Part shown: piece by piece, positions 39,336 through 47,031 of the stretch
How positions within the stretch are numbered: the stretch's first letter is position 1
Layout of the letters: every line of letters starts with the position of its first letter
DNA from: Falsirhodobacter sp. 20TX0035
Lineage (GTDB): Bacteria > Pseudomonadota > Alphaproteobacteria > Rhodobacterales > Rhodobacteraceae
Assembly (NCBI RefSeq): GCF_028307215.1
Contig: NZ_JAQMHV010000014.1
Span: 1 to 64,000 of the forward strand
Length of the DNA stretch: 64,000 nucleotides
Direction: 5' to 3'
Made by a program: the position numbers and the translations under genes
Notes under the pieces: model-generated
Databases searched by the model: none
Seen by the model: only the letters and a program-made list of their open reading frames with translations
Told to the model about the DNA's origin: nothing

Positions 39336-40012
39336 TGAATTGGGAAAAGGCCTCGGCCGAACTCACCCGCAAGTTGGACCCGGCGCACGTCAAGCAGCGC
39401 ACGCAAGGCGGCTCAGGCGTCTCGTATGTGGAAGGCTGGCACGCGATCGCCGAAATGAACCGCATCTTCGGCTTCGGCGCGTGGGACCGGCAGACCGTCG
39501 ACATTCGCCAGCTGGGCGAGCCGCGCGACGTGTCGGGCAAGATCCGGGTCGACTACATGGCCCGCGTCCGCGTCACGGTCACGCTGGCGGATGGTCGCAC
39601 GGTCACCCGCGACGGATGCGGCTTCGGCCAAGGCATCGACCGCGATGTGGGGCAGGCCCATGAGAGCGCGCTGAAGGAAGCCGAAACCGACGCCATGAAG
39701 CGGGCGATGATGACGTTTGGCAACCCCTTCGGCCTCGCCCTCTACGACAAGAGCCGGGAGAACGTGGGCGTGGATGCCCCGCCAGTCAACGTCGCGGCCA
39801 TTTCCGAGCGCCTGATGGCCGGCATCGCCAAGCGCAAGACCAAGCAGGACCTGTCGGAATACTTCGCGGCCGAGCGCGAGGCCCGTGAGGCCCTGCATCG
39901 CGCGGACCCCGCAGCCTATGAGCAGATCAAGGCCGCGTTCAAGGCAGCAGGTGAAGCCGCCATCGACGATCCCGCCCGCCAATCCCCCGACAGCTATAAC
40001 GAGGCCGCCTGA
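39335..40012 (+). CDS. Rad52/Rad22-type single-strand annealing protein
   Basis: 225 aa. Core pattern SYVEGWHAIAEMNRIFGFGAWDRQTVD, then VDYMARVRVTVTLADGRTVTRDGCGFGQG and AHESALKEAETDAMKRAMMTFGNPFGLALYD, the Rad52 family fold. It anneals complementary ssDNA in phage recombination and repair, and works with the SSB-like protein next door and RusA. Confidence 0.9.
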   Translation: MNWEKASAELTRKLDPAHVKQRTQGGSGVSYVEGWHAIAEMNRIFGFGAWDRQTVDIRQLGEPRDVSGKIRVDYMARVRVTVTLADGRTVTRDGCGFGQGIDRDVGQAHESALKEAETDAMKRAMMTFGNPFGLALYDKSRENVGVDAPPVNVAAISERLMAGIAKRKTKQDLSEYFAAEREAREALHRADPAAYEQIKAAFKAAGEAAIDDPARQSPDSYNEAA

Positions 40013-40311
40013 TGCAGCGCTTTGACCTGATCTCCCCCCGCCCCCGCAAAGACGGCAAGACCAACTGGGTCAAGATCGGCGCGGCGTTCCCGCGCGACAA
40101 GGGCGGCTTCTCCCTCGTATTCGACGCCCTGCCGCTCCCCGACGCCGAGGGCCGCGTGACCGTGCTGATGACGGAGCCGAAGCCCCGCGAGGATGATCGT
40201 GGCCAGCAGGAACCGCGTGGCGGCAATGGGTATGGCGCCGGCGGCCGCCCCTCGGGCCGGTCCAATGATTTCGACGACGAGATCCCGTTCCAATGCGAAT
40301 GGAGGGTCTGA
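40012..40311 (+). CDS. SSB-like protein with internal acidic DDEIPF motif (99 aa)
   Basis: Beta-rich first half (WVKIGAAFPRDKGGFSLVFDALPLPDAEGRVTVLM). A Gly/Arg-rich linker and DFDDEIPF follow, the acidic tip by which SSB binds partner proteins. Here five more residues follow the motif instead of it being terminal. Its place right after the annealase supports ssDNA binding. Confidence 0.65.
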   Translation: MQRFDLISPRPRKDGKTNWVKIGAAFPRDKGGFSLVFDALPLPDAEGRVTVLMTEPKPREDDRGQQEPRGGNGYGAGGRPSGRSNDFDDEIPFQCEWRV

Positions 40312-40313
40312 TC

Positions 40314-40607
40314 GTGTGGAACTTCGACATGGCGTCCGCGCCCCGCGGCGAAACCCGCACCGAAATGCGCGTGATCGGCAAGAAGGAGGTGGAGCGCAGC
40401 ATCCACACCGCCCCCACTATCTTCGCTGCCGCCTCCGACGGTCAGACCGTCACCATGACCCGTTGGCTGCCGAAAGAAGAACGCTGGGTGATGTTCTCCA
40501 AGGATCATCCGCCGATCGCTTGGATGCACCTTCCGTCTCATCCTCGCCCTGCCCCTCACCCCCCCACCGAAGGAGCCGATAGCGATGCCCCACATCCCTC
40601 AATGTGA
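40314..40607 (+). CDS. Early prophage protein (97 aa)
   Basis: GTG at 40314 chosen for GGAGGG seven bases upstream; an ATG at 40293 would overlap the previous gene. The product VWNFDMASAPRGETRTEMRV, then PTIFAAASDGQTVTMTRWLPKEERWVMFSKDHPPIAW is beta-rich with a Pro-rich tail. Similar genes accompany phage annealases. Unknown function. Confidence 0.55.
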   Translation: MWNFDMASAPRGETRTEMRVIGKKEVERSIHTAPTIFAAASDGQTVTMTRWLPKEERWVMFSKDHPPIAWMHLPSHPRPAPHPPTEGADSDAPHPSM

Positions 40608-40779
40608 CACCGGCATGTGGGCGCTGATCCAGCCCATCATTGCGGACGGCTGGATTGCCCGCTCGCTGATCGAGGACCGCATCCTTGCCGTGCTGGAGGT
40701 CGAGGACGACGCCCAGGCGGAGGAAGTGCGCGCGTGGGTTCACCGCGTGCTGGACGCGCGGGAGGCGATGGGAGCGTGA
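40585..40779 (+). CDS. Early prophage protein (64 aa)
   Basis: MPHIPQCDTGMWALIQPIIA, then IEDRILAVLEVEDDAQAEEVRAWVHRVLDARE; helical. Overlaps the previous gene by 23 bases; GGAG lies nine bases upstream. Unknown function. Confidence 0.5.
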   Translation: MPHIPQCDTGMWALIQPIIADGWIARSLIEDRILAVLEVEDDAQAEEVRAWVHRVLDAREAMGA

Positions 40780-41243
40780 TGCCAACCATCTGGGGACAAC
40801 GTGTCGGGCAGGCCATCGTGCCCTACGGCAAATACCAGGAGGATCTGGCAGATCTTCCCGAGGGCTGCCGCCTGCGCATCAAGCTGGACAAGGATCGGAA
40901 CGGCAAGTTCTCGTCGCTGTTCCACCTGATGCTGGGCAAGCTGGCGAAGGCGATCAATCGCGGCCCGGCTCAGACGAACATCGATGCACTGAAGCAGTGG
41001 GTGAAGCTGAAGAAGGGCTGGTATGATGCCGTGCCCCTCCCCCAGCCTGCACCGGACGGCACCAGCCACGCCATCGTGTTCCGCAGCACCAACTTCGCCA
41101 GCATGGGCGAGGAGGAGTTCCACGCCTTCTGCACCGACGCCTGCGAACTGATCCGCGCCGAACTGGCCCCGTGGGTGTCTAGCGCGCCGGAATGGCCGGA
41201 GATCCGGCAGATCATCGCCAGCATCACGCCGGAGGCCGCATGA
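40779..41243 (+). CDS. DUF1367-like phage recombination-region protein (154 aa)
   Basis: TGATG coupling to the previous gene. The pattern RNGKFSSLFHLMLGKLAKAIN, LKQWVKLKKGWYDAVPLP, HAIVFRSTNFASMGEEEFHAFCTDACELIRAELAPW resembles DUF1367 proteins of the lambdoid nin region. Exact role unknown. Confidence 0.65.
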   Translation: MPTIWGQRVGQAIVPYGKYQEDLADLPEGCRLRIKLDKDRNGKFSSLFHLMLGKLAKAINRGPAQTNIDALKQWVKLKKGWYDAVPLPQPAPDGTSHAIVFRSTNFASMGEEEFHAFCTDACELIRAELAPWVSSAPEWPEIRQIIASITPEAA

Positions 41244-41641
41244 CCTTCATCGCCCGTATGAAAGGCGCCCTCGGCCTGAAGCCTGAAAGGGTCGAACGGA
41301 TCGAGCCGGTCTTCCGGCAGCGCAAGCCGATCAAGGTCAAGCCGAAGCGCACGTCGCCCGACGCCAAGGCCCACATGGCCGCCGTGGCCGCCTGCCCCTG
41401 CGTCATCTGCGGCGCACGTCCGGTCGAGGTCCACCACTGCATCTCGGCGCGCTATGGCAGCCGCAAGCGGAGCGACTTCGAGACGATCCCGCTGTGCGTT
41501 GCCCATCACCGGATCGGCCCCGAGGCCATCCACCAGAACAAGGCCGCGTGGGAAGCCGCGAATGGGCCTGACACCGATTATCTCCCCGTGGTCGCAGACA
41601 TGCTGGCCGGGGAATTCACAAGCCCATGGAGGCAGTCATGA
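41240..41641 (+). CDS. HNH-like nuclease (DUF968/Ref-type)
   Basis: 133 aa. Metal-binding CPCVICG, then PVEVHHCISARYGSRKRSDFETIPLCVAHHRIG with the HH and C--HH positions of DUF968/HNH-fold phage recombination endonucleases. ATGA overlap at the start and at the end. Likely a recombination or DNA-processing nuclease. Confidence 0.8.
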   Translation: MTFIARMKGALGLKPERVERIEPVFRQRKPIKVKPKRTSPDAKAHMAAVAACPCVICGARPVEVHHCISARYGSRKRSDFETIPLCVAHHRIGPEAIHQNKAAWEAANGPDTDYLPVVADMLAGEFTSPWRQS

Positions 41642-42036
41642 ACAGCATCGCTGTCGAGTTCGAGACCATGTCCGGCGTCTTCCACAAGATGCACCTGCGG
41701 GATCTGCCCTCGCGCGCGATCCTGCACTGGTTCACCGGCGCAGATGAGGGCAACGCCCACGATCACCCATTTGATATCGACATCCTCATCCTGATGGGCG
41801 GCTACGTCGAGCGGGTGTGGCAACCGGACGGCACCTACGAGGACATCACCCGCAGCATTGGCGACAAGTTCATCACCTCGGCCGACAAAATCCACAAGAT
41901 CATCGAGCTGCTGGATGGCCCCTGCCTGACGATCGCCACCTATGGCCCGGGCGTGAAGGCTGCCGGCTTCTGGCGCTGGATCGACGGCAAGGCGCAGCGC
42001 CGTGACTGGAACGGCGAATGGGAGGACCGGCTTTGA
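41638..42036 (+). CDS. Cupin-like protein (132 aa)
   Basis: GGAGG precedes the ATG. The double-stranded beta-helix pattern is visible: HWFTGADEGNAHDHPFDIDILILMGGYVERVW, then KFITSADKIHKIIELLDGPCLTIATYGPG, with HxH-like metal residues (HDHP) and a later His. Function in the phage is unknown; similar cupin-like genes occur in other prophages. Confidence 0.65.
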   Translation: MNSIAVEFETMSGVFHKMHLRDLPSRAILHWFTGADEGNAHDHPFDIDILILMGGYVERVWQPDGTYEDITRSIGDKFITSADKIHKIIELLDGPCLTIATYGPGVKAAGFWRWIDGKAQRRDWNGEWEDRL

Positions 42037-43235
42037 CCCACACGACACAAGCAGGGCTGCGGGCGCAGATCGTCGCCGTCAAGGAAGGATCTATCCGTGC
42101 CACGGCCAACATGGACGACACCCCCTGGTCGATCGCCGAAATGATCGGTCTGTTGCAGGACTGGCATGCGGTAGATCCCAAAAGAACGATCGAGGTGCGC
42201 CTGTCCCCGCTCGCCGCGCGGGGCATCACGAACCTTGATGAGGTGGAGGTGGGGAAACCTGTCGTGCTGCGTCTTTGGGACAACGGCGCAGGTGCTTGCT
42301 ACTTCGAGCCGTTCACCCCGCCCGCCCCGCAGGAGACAGCGCCCGCAGCGGAGCCGGTGGACGGTGAGATGCTGCCGTGCCCGTTCTGCGGAGGTCCCCC
42401 GGATCGGCTTACTCTGGACGAAGACGACGGCAAGCATAACGCCGGCGGCGATGTGATCTACTGCAAGCGGTGCGGTGCATCCTCTCACGTCGAGTTCGGC
42501 TTTAAAGAGAACCTTGTTGACCGCTGGAACACGCGCACCTCACCCCCGCCCTCTGCCGCGCCCACGGACAGCGAAGAAGGCCCGTGCGTTGAGGATGACG
42601 GATGCCCGACCGAAATGGCCGTCCTTAAGCGGTTCTGGCGTAAGTATCATCCGCTGTTCAAGGATGCCGCGCCCACGGACAACACGGCGCTGGTGGAGGC
42701 GGCTTATTCCGAAGTCATGCGCCGACAGAAGGATATGCAACAACGTGTCCCTGTCCAGATGACGGAAAGGGAAATCGGGCGGCGAGAAGGTAGGCAAGAA
42801 GCATATCGTGACTGCCTCGCGATTTTCCGAACAGTCTTCGGGCTTCGTATCGGTGACAACGCCGCCCTTGCCAGCCGCCCCGCCGCGCCCAAGGCCGATA
42901 CCGATGTGGCGGCGGACATCATCGACCGCATCCCGAAGCTGTCTGATGATGATCTGGCCGAGGCGTTCCGGCACTCTTCGCCGGACGCCCCCTTGGCCGA
43001 CCGGCTACGGCATCCTCCGTCACCATATCAACCTTCGCGCCTTCGATTAGAGGCAGCCGACGCCTTGGACGCTGCGCACCGCGATCTGGAAACACTCCTG
43101 GTGCAGCTGGACGCCCACCAAGCCAATACCGGCGAATATCTTGAGGGGGAGGATTGGGCCGTCGTGGAGCAAATCCGCGCCGCCCTCACCGATCCGGCGA
43201 ACAACCGCAGCGCGGGGGAGCGGGACGATGAATGA
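42033..43235 (+). CDS. Lar-like restriction-alleviation domain protein (400 aa)
   Basis: TTG at 42033 chosen: GGAGG lies seven bases upstream and TTGA overlaps the previous stop. Residues ~115-165 match the Lar zinc-ribbon domain (MLPCPFCGGPPDRL, then VIYCKRCGASSHVEFG, ENLVDRWNTR). The flanking regions are helical or Pro-rich and were not recognised; DDDLAEAFRHSS and a C-terminal helical part may be a second module. Lar proteins modulate type I restriction, so an anti-restriction role is plausible. Confidence 0.7.
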   Translation: MTHTTQAGLRAQIVAVKEGSIRATANMDDTPWSIAEMIGLLQDWHAVDPKRTIEVRLSPLAARGITNLDEVEVGKPVVLRLWDNGAGACYFEPFTPPAPQETAPAAEPVDGEMLPCPFCGGPPDRLTLDEDDGKHNAGGDVIYCKRCGASSHVEFGFKENLVDRWNTRTSPPPSAAPTDSEEGPCVEDDGCPTEMAVLKRFWRKYHPLFKDAAPTDNTALVEAAYSEVMRRQKDMQQRVPVQMTEREIGRREGRQEAYRDCLAIFRTVFGLRIGDNAALASRPAAPKADTDVAADIIDRIPKLSDDDLAEAFRHSSPDAPLADRLRHPPSPYQPSRLRLEAADALDAAHRDLETLLVQLDAHQANTGEYLEGEDWAVVEQIRAALTDPANNRSAGERDDE

Positions 43236-43422
43236 AGCAAAGCCAGCAACGCAACTGCCCTGTGAAGGGTGCGGCCAGCCTACCGGCAGCACATGCTGGA
43301 TCGATTGCGGAATGAGCCTGTGTGGTGCGCCCTTGTGCGGAAGCTGTCGTCATGTGGATCACCCGTTTCTATTGCTACACGAGCCCGCCCCCAGAGCCAG
43401 CAACGAGGCGCGCCATGACTGA
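43228..43422 (+). CDS. Cys-rich small protein (64 aa)
   Basis: Contains LPCEGCGQPTGSTCWIDCGM, then CGAPLCGSCRHVDH: eight or more cysteines that could bind two metal ions. The ribosome site GGGGAG lies seven bases upstream, and the ATG overlaps the end of the Lar-like gene. Unknown partner. Confidence 0.55.
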   Translation: MNEAKPATQLPCEGCGQPTGSTCWIDCGMSLCGAPLCGSCRHVDHPFLLLHEPAPRASNEARHD

Positions 43423-44005
43423 CCGGACCCCCACCAACGACAACGCGACGGCGGGGCTGGTGGCCGACAGGCTGCGTGACCCAAGCACCCAACTTCTGTG
43501 GAGCGACAGGATAGACGCCGCCGAGACCATCGAACGCCTGCAAGCCCGCGTGGCCGAGGTGGAGGCGGAACTGGATGCGGCGGGTCGAACCTTGGCTTAT
43601 TGCGAGAGGAATTGGGCAGCTACCGACGCAAAGACGCTTGATCTTCTTGCCGAGGCGAGGAGCCAACGCGATGCCGCCCTATCGCGCGAGAAGGAGGCGA
43701 AGGCCGAGGGGATGCGACTGTGGGAAGCAGCCAAACCCATAGCCGACCTGAGCGAACAAGCCGGGCCGGAGCATCATTTTGTCACAGTGCCGGTCATGCA
43801 AGTTGACGCACTCCGCGCCGCCCTCGCGCAATCCGGCGGGACCGATCCGGCGCAAGGCAAGGGGGACATCGCGACCACCGCCCTCGCCTACCTGGTGAAC
43901 GCCCAGCACGACCTGCGCACGGGCAGCGATCCGGCGCGGGCACTGGCCACCCTCAGCGAAGGGGTGGCTGCGGTTGAGGCCGGAATGGCGGGAGGTGGAG
44001 CATGA
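43415..44005 (+). CDS. Coiled-coil prophage protein (196 aa)
   Basis: ATG at 43415. A long coiled coil (ETIERLQARVAEVEAELDAAGR, LAEARSQRDAALSREKEAKAEG) fills the centre. The C-terminal ~45 residues (IATTALAYLVNAQHDLRTGSDPARALATLSEGV) are helical. The N-terminal half resembles the generic 'ead/Ea22-like' early phage proteins. Unknown function. Confidence 0.55.
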   Translation: MTDRTPTNDNATAGLVADRLRDPSTQLLWSDRIDAAETIERLQARVAEVEAELDAAGRTLAYCERNWAATDAKTLDLLAEARSQRDAALSREKEAKAEGMRLWEAAKPIADLSEQAGPEHHFVTVPVMQVDALRAALAQSGGTDPAQGKGDIATTALAYLVNAQHDLRTGSDPARALATLSEGVAAVEAGMAGGGA

Positions 44006-44664
44006 CCCCGATGCGGATCCTGATCGGCTGCGAGACGAGCGGCACCATGCGGCGCGCTTTCGCCGCGCGGGGGCATGACGTCTGGTCCTGCGACCTCCTG
44101 CCGGCCGACGACGGCAGCAACCGCCACATCATGGGCGATGTGCGGGATCACCTGAATGACGGCTGGGATATGCTGATCGTGGCGCACCCCCCCTGCACCC
44201 GACTCTGCAACAGCGGTGTGAGGTGGCTGAGCGCCCCGCCCCGCGGTCGGACGCTGGACGAGATGTGGGCCGAGCTTGCGGAGGGCGCCGACCTGTTTGC
44301 GGCCTGCTGGAAGGCTCCGGTGCCGCGGATCGCGGTAGAGAACCCGATCATGCACAAGCACGCCAAGGCTCTGATGCCGGCCGACCTGCCCCGGCCCCAG
44401 ATCGTTCAGCCGTGGTGGTTCGGGGAAGAAGCATTCAAGGCGACGGGCTTCTACCTGCGCGGCCTGCCGCAGCTGGCGCCCACAAACCGCCTGACCCCGC
44501 CGCGCAAGGCCGAGGAACCGGCCCGCCACGCCGCCTGGTCGAAGATCCACCGCGCCAGCCCCGGCCCCGATCGCTGGAAACTGCGCAGCGCCACCTTCCC
44601 CGGCGTGGCCGCCGCCTGCGCCGAACAATGGTCGCCTATGATCGAGGATAAATGCTATGGGTGA
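44002..44664 (+). CDS. C5-cytosine DNA methyltransferase-like protein
   Basis: 220 aa. SAM-binding start MRILIGCETSGTMRRAFAARGHDVWSCDL, motif IV-like AHPPCTRLCNSG with the catalytic Cys, and AVENPI in place of the usual ENV. Short and lacking an obvious large target-recognition domain, as are other phage members of this group. With the N6-adenine methyltransferase and Lar-like gene it forms an anti-restriction set. ATGA overlap with the previous gene. Confidence 0.75.
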   Translation: MTPMRILIGCETSGTMRRAFAARGHDVWSCDLLPADDGSNRHIMGDVRDHLNDGWDMLIVAHPPCTRLCNSGVRWLSAPPRGRTLDEMWAELAEGADLFAACWKAPVPRIAVENPIMHKHAKALMPADLPRPQIVQPWWFGEEAFKATGFYLRGLPQLAPTNRLTPPRKAEEPARHAAWSKIHRASPGPDRWKLRSATFPGVAAACAEQWSPMIEDKCYG

Positions 44665-44827
44665 ATTGCGTCCCATCATGAAGCCCGCAGACATCCGGCG
44701 CGCCGTGTCGGAATGGGCAGCTCAAGGACTTCGCGTCCAAGTGAAGCCCGACGGCACGATCACGGTCGAACCAGCAGCAATGCCGCAGACGGGTGATGCC
44801 TTCGACGCAGTGGACTTCACCCGATGA
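44657..44827 (+). CDS. Small protein in excisionase position (56 aa)
   Basis: MGELRPIMKPADIRRAVSEW, then AAQGLRVQVKPDGTITVEP. Such short proteins with a helix and two strands directly precede integrase genes in many alphaproteobacterial prophages. The stop overlaps the integrase start (ATGA). A directionality role is inferred from place only. Confidence 0.6.
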   Translation: MGELRPIMKPADIRRAVSEWAAQGLRVQVKPDGTITVEPAAMPQTGDAFDAVDFTR

Positions 44828-45807
44828 AGCGAGGCCTGCCTGCCCACGTCTACAACAAGAAGGGGGTGCTGTATTTTCAGCGGCGCGGCTATCCCACCGT
44901 CCGCATCCAGGCAGAGGCCCATACCCCAGCCTTCGCCGCCGAGTACGCGCGGCTGCTGGCTGGAGAGAGGGCGAGCTATTCCGGCCCACGCACGTTCAAC
45001 GCGCTGATCGCCAGCTACGTGGCCAGCGATCGGTATAGACGCCTCAGCCTAAGGACGGTTCAGGACTATGATAAGGTGCTGGCCTGGACGAAGGAAAAGG
45101 TCGGAACCCTGCCGGTCGGCAGTCTCCAGCGCAAGGATGTGATCCGGGCGCGGGACGCGAACCGGAAGACGCTGCGCTTTGCCAACTACATCGTCCAGAT
45201 CTGGCGCATCCTGATGGAGCACGCGATCGACATCGGATGGCGAGATGACAACCCCGCCAAGGGTGTCTCGCTGCTGAAGTCAGATGCGGATCCTCGGGAA
45301 GCATGGCCGCAGGACAAGATCGATGCGTTCCGCACGGTGGCGACCGGTCGTGCGCTGCTGATCTTCGAGCTGTGCCTCGGGACCGGTCAGCGGATCGGGG
45401 ACGTGCTGAAGATGCGATGGAGCGACATCGAGAACAGCGGAATCAACGTCCAGCAGGGCAAAACGAAGGCCAAGCTGTGGGTGCCTCTGACGCCGAGGCT
45501 TGCCGGTATCTTGGGCGCGACGCCCCGTATCGGGCTGACGATCTGCGCCTGGGGGACAGCTGGCAAGGCCACCTCCTACCGCGGCGCGGCCGACATGGTT
45601 CTGGAGGTGCGGCGGCAGATCGGCGCGGAGGCATATGACCTGCACGGGCTTCGCTACTCGGCGGCGGCAGAATTGGCGGCGGCCGGGTGCAGCGACGAGA
45701 TGATCATGGCGATCACCGGCCACAAAACCTCCGCCATGGTGGCGCGATACGCGGGGCCGGCACGGCAGAAAGCGCGGGCCACAGAGGCTCAGGAACGGCG
45801 AAAATAG
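44824..45807 (+). CDS. int: Tyrosine integrase
   Basis: 327 aa. Catalytic residues are in the usual order: Arg in GTGQRIGDVLKMRW, Lys in QQGKTKAKLW, HxxR in DLHGLRYSAA, the late His in ITGHKTSAMV and Tyr in VARYAGPA. N-terminal SAM-like core-binding domain (TFNALIASYVAS). It integrates and excises the prophage; the attachment site should lie just beyond the gene. Confidence 0.95.
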   Translation: MKRGLPAHVYNKKGVLYFQRRGYPTVRIQAEAHTPAFAAEYARLLAGERASYSGPRTFNALIASYVASDRYRRLSLRTVQDYDKVLAWTKEKVGTLPVGSLQRKDVIRARDANRKTLRFANYIVQIWRILMEHAIDIGWRDDNPAKGVSLLKSDADPREAWPQDKIDAFRTVATGRALLIFELCLGTGQRIGDVLKMRWSDIENSGINVQQGKTKAKLWVPLTPRLAGILGATPRIGLTICAWGTAGKATSYRGAADMVLEVRRQIGAEAYDLHGLRYSAAAELAAAGCSDEMIMAITGHKTSAMVARYAGPARQKARATEAQERRK

Positions 45808-46037
45808 CGTCGCAACATTCTCGGATTGTTCACGCTCTGTCCGGCGCTTTTCTCAACACGACATCAGGGAAAATCATGGGGTTGCGCGGGGATTTGCAAT
45901 CCGGTGCATAGCCTGCCTGCCCACCCGCCGTAGACCAAGACTGAGGGGTATGTAGCTGACGAAGAAACGGGCTGCAAGACCTTCCTTGCACGCCCGCGCG
46001 GCAAGCGGGGCGGTTGGCCCGCCCCTGCTCCGATACC
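45808..46037. other. Prophage right end and presumed attachment site
   Basis: 230 bp without a gene between the integrase and the convergent sodB. Includes a CGGGCTGCAAG and CTTGCACGCCCG pair that can form a long imperfect hairpin (45968-45998). No tRNA is visible. The att core cannot be named because the left prophage end is outside the window. Confidence 0.5.
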
Positions 46038-46727
46038 TTAATCAGCCAGGGCGGCTTCGTAGCGTTCCGACACCTTGTCCCAGTCGACCACGTCCCACCA
46101 CGCCGTCAGATATTCCGGGCGCCGGTTGTTGTAGGTCAGGTAATAGGCGTGCTCCCACACGTCATTTCCAAGAAGCGGTGCGCCCTGCGTTTCGGCCACG
46201 TCCATCAGGGGGTTGTCCTGATGGGGTGTCGTGGTGATCTCCAACTCATTCTCGTCGTTGACGATCAGCCAGACCCAGCCGGACCCGAAGCGGGCCGCAC
46301 CGGCCTCCTCGAACGCCGCGCGGAACTCCTCCTTGGACCCGAAGGAGGTGGTGATCGCCTCCGACAGCTCGGCCGACATCTCACCCGTCTGGCCGACCGG
46401 GGCCATCGTTTCCCAGAAGAAGGTGTGGTTCCAGACGCCGCCCGCGTTGTTGCGGATCGCGGGCGTGAAGGTTCCCGCCTGTGCGACCAGTTCCTCAAGC
46501 GAGGCCTCTTTCGGCGCGTCACCCGCCTCGACCGCCTTGTTCAGGTTGTCGACATAGGCCTTCTGGTGCTTGCCGTGGTGCAGCTCCATCGTCTCGGCGC
46601 TGATCACGGGGGCAAGGGCGTCCGTGGCGTAGGGCAGATCCGGAAGCTCGAATGGCCCCTGCGTCTGCGCAGCCGCGACGACCGGGCATAGAACCAAGGC
46701 GCCGGCGAAAATGGTCTTGTGGAACAT
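46038..46727 (-). CDS. sodB: Secreted Fe/Mn superoxide dismutase
   Basis: The start at 46727 is taken for GGAGGAG about eight bases upstream. A signal peptide (MFHKTIFAGALVLCPVVAAA, ending before QTQ) directs it to the periplasm, unlike typical cytoplasmic SodB. The Fe/Mn-SOD core follows: FELPDLPYATDALAP, ELHHGKHQKAYVDNLN (first His ligand), GGVWNHTFFWETM (second), the Gln-less GNDVWEHAYYL segment with the Asp and last His ligand. Metal choice cannot be decided. Converts superoxide to peroxide at the cell envelope. Confidence 0.9.
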   Translation of the reverse strand: MFHKTIFAGALVLCPVVAAAQTQGPFELPDLPYATDALAPVISAETMELHHGKHQKAYVDNLNKAVEAGDAPKEASLEELVAQAGTFTPAIRNNAGGVWNHTFFWETMAPVGQTGEMSAELSEAITTSFGSKEEFRAAFEEAGAARFGSGWVWLIVNDENELEITTTPHQDNPLMDVAETQGAPLLGNDVWEHAYYLTYNNRRPEYLTAWWDVVDWDKVSERYEAALAD

Positions 46728-47005
46728 GACGTGTCTCCTCCTCATGAAAAGAACGAACACGCGTCAGCCAAGACCGTTCCAGCCGCCCGCTGTGGCAGGA
46801 TGCCGCTGAGGGGCCGAAATCCGGCATATAAAATTTTATCTACCGCGTCTTTGAAGCCACAGCCGGCAGGCGCGCCGATGCCGTCCAGCCAACCGGGCAA
46901 GCCAACACACGCGCAGGCTGCACCTAGCAGGCGTGGAACATCCGAAACATTTGCATGCGCTCAGCAGGCCAAAGCTGGTGGCAGAACAAAGACACAACTA
47001 TAGAT

Positions 47006-47027
47006 TGTCATGAAGAAGTCCATGACA
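47006..47027 (+). promoter_or_regulatory. Inverted repeat just before the receiver-PP2C gene
   Basis: TGTCATG and CATGACA are perfect 7-bp arms around an 8-base spacer, ending four bases before the ATG. It can be a protein operator or an RNA hairpin covering the ribosome site. The 46728-47005 stretch between the divergent genes holds no gene. Confidence 0.5.
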
Positions 47028-47031
47028 GGTC

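Noticed and set aside
40012-40311. Genuine SSB
   Set aside because: Called only SSB-like: the acidic motif is internal and the OB-fold core could not be confirmed by eye.
45900-46020. Possible tRNA at the prophage border
   Set aside because: The GC-rich hairpin does not form a cloverleaf and lacks anticodon-arm and T-loop signatures.
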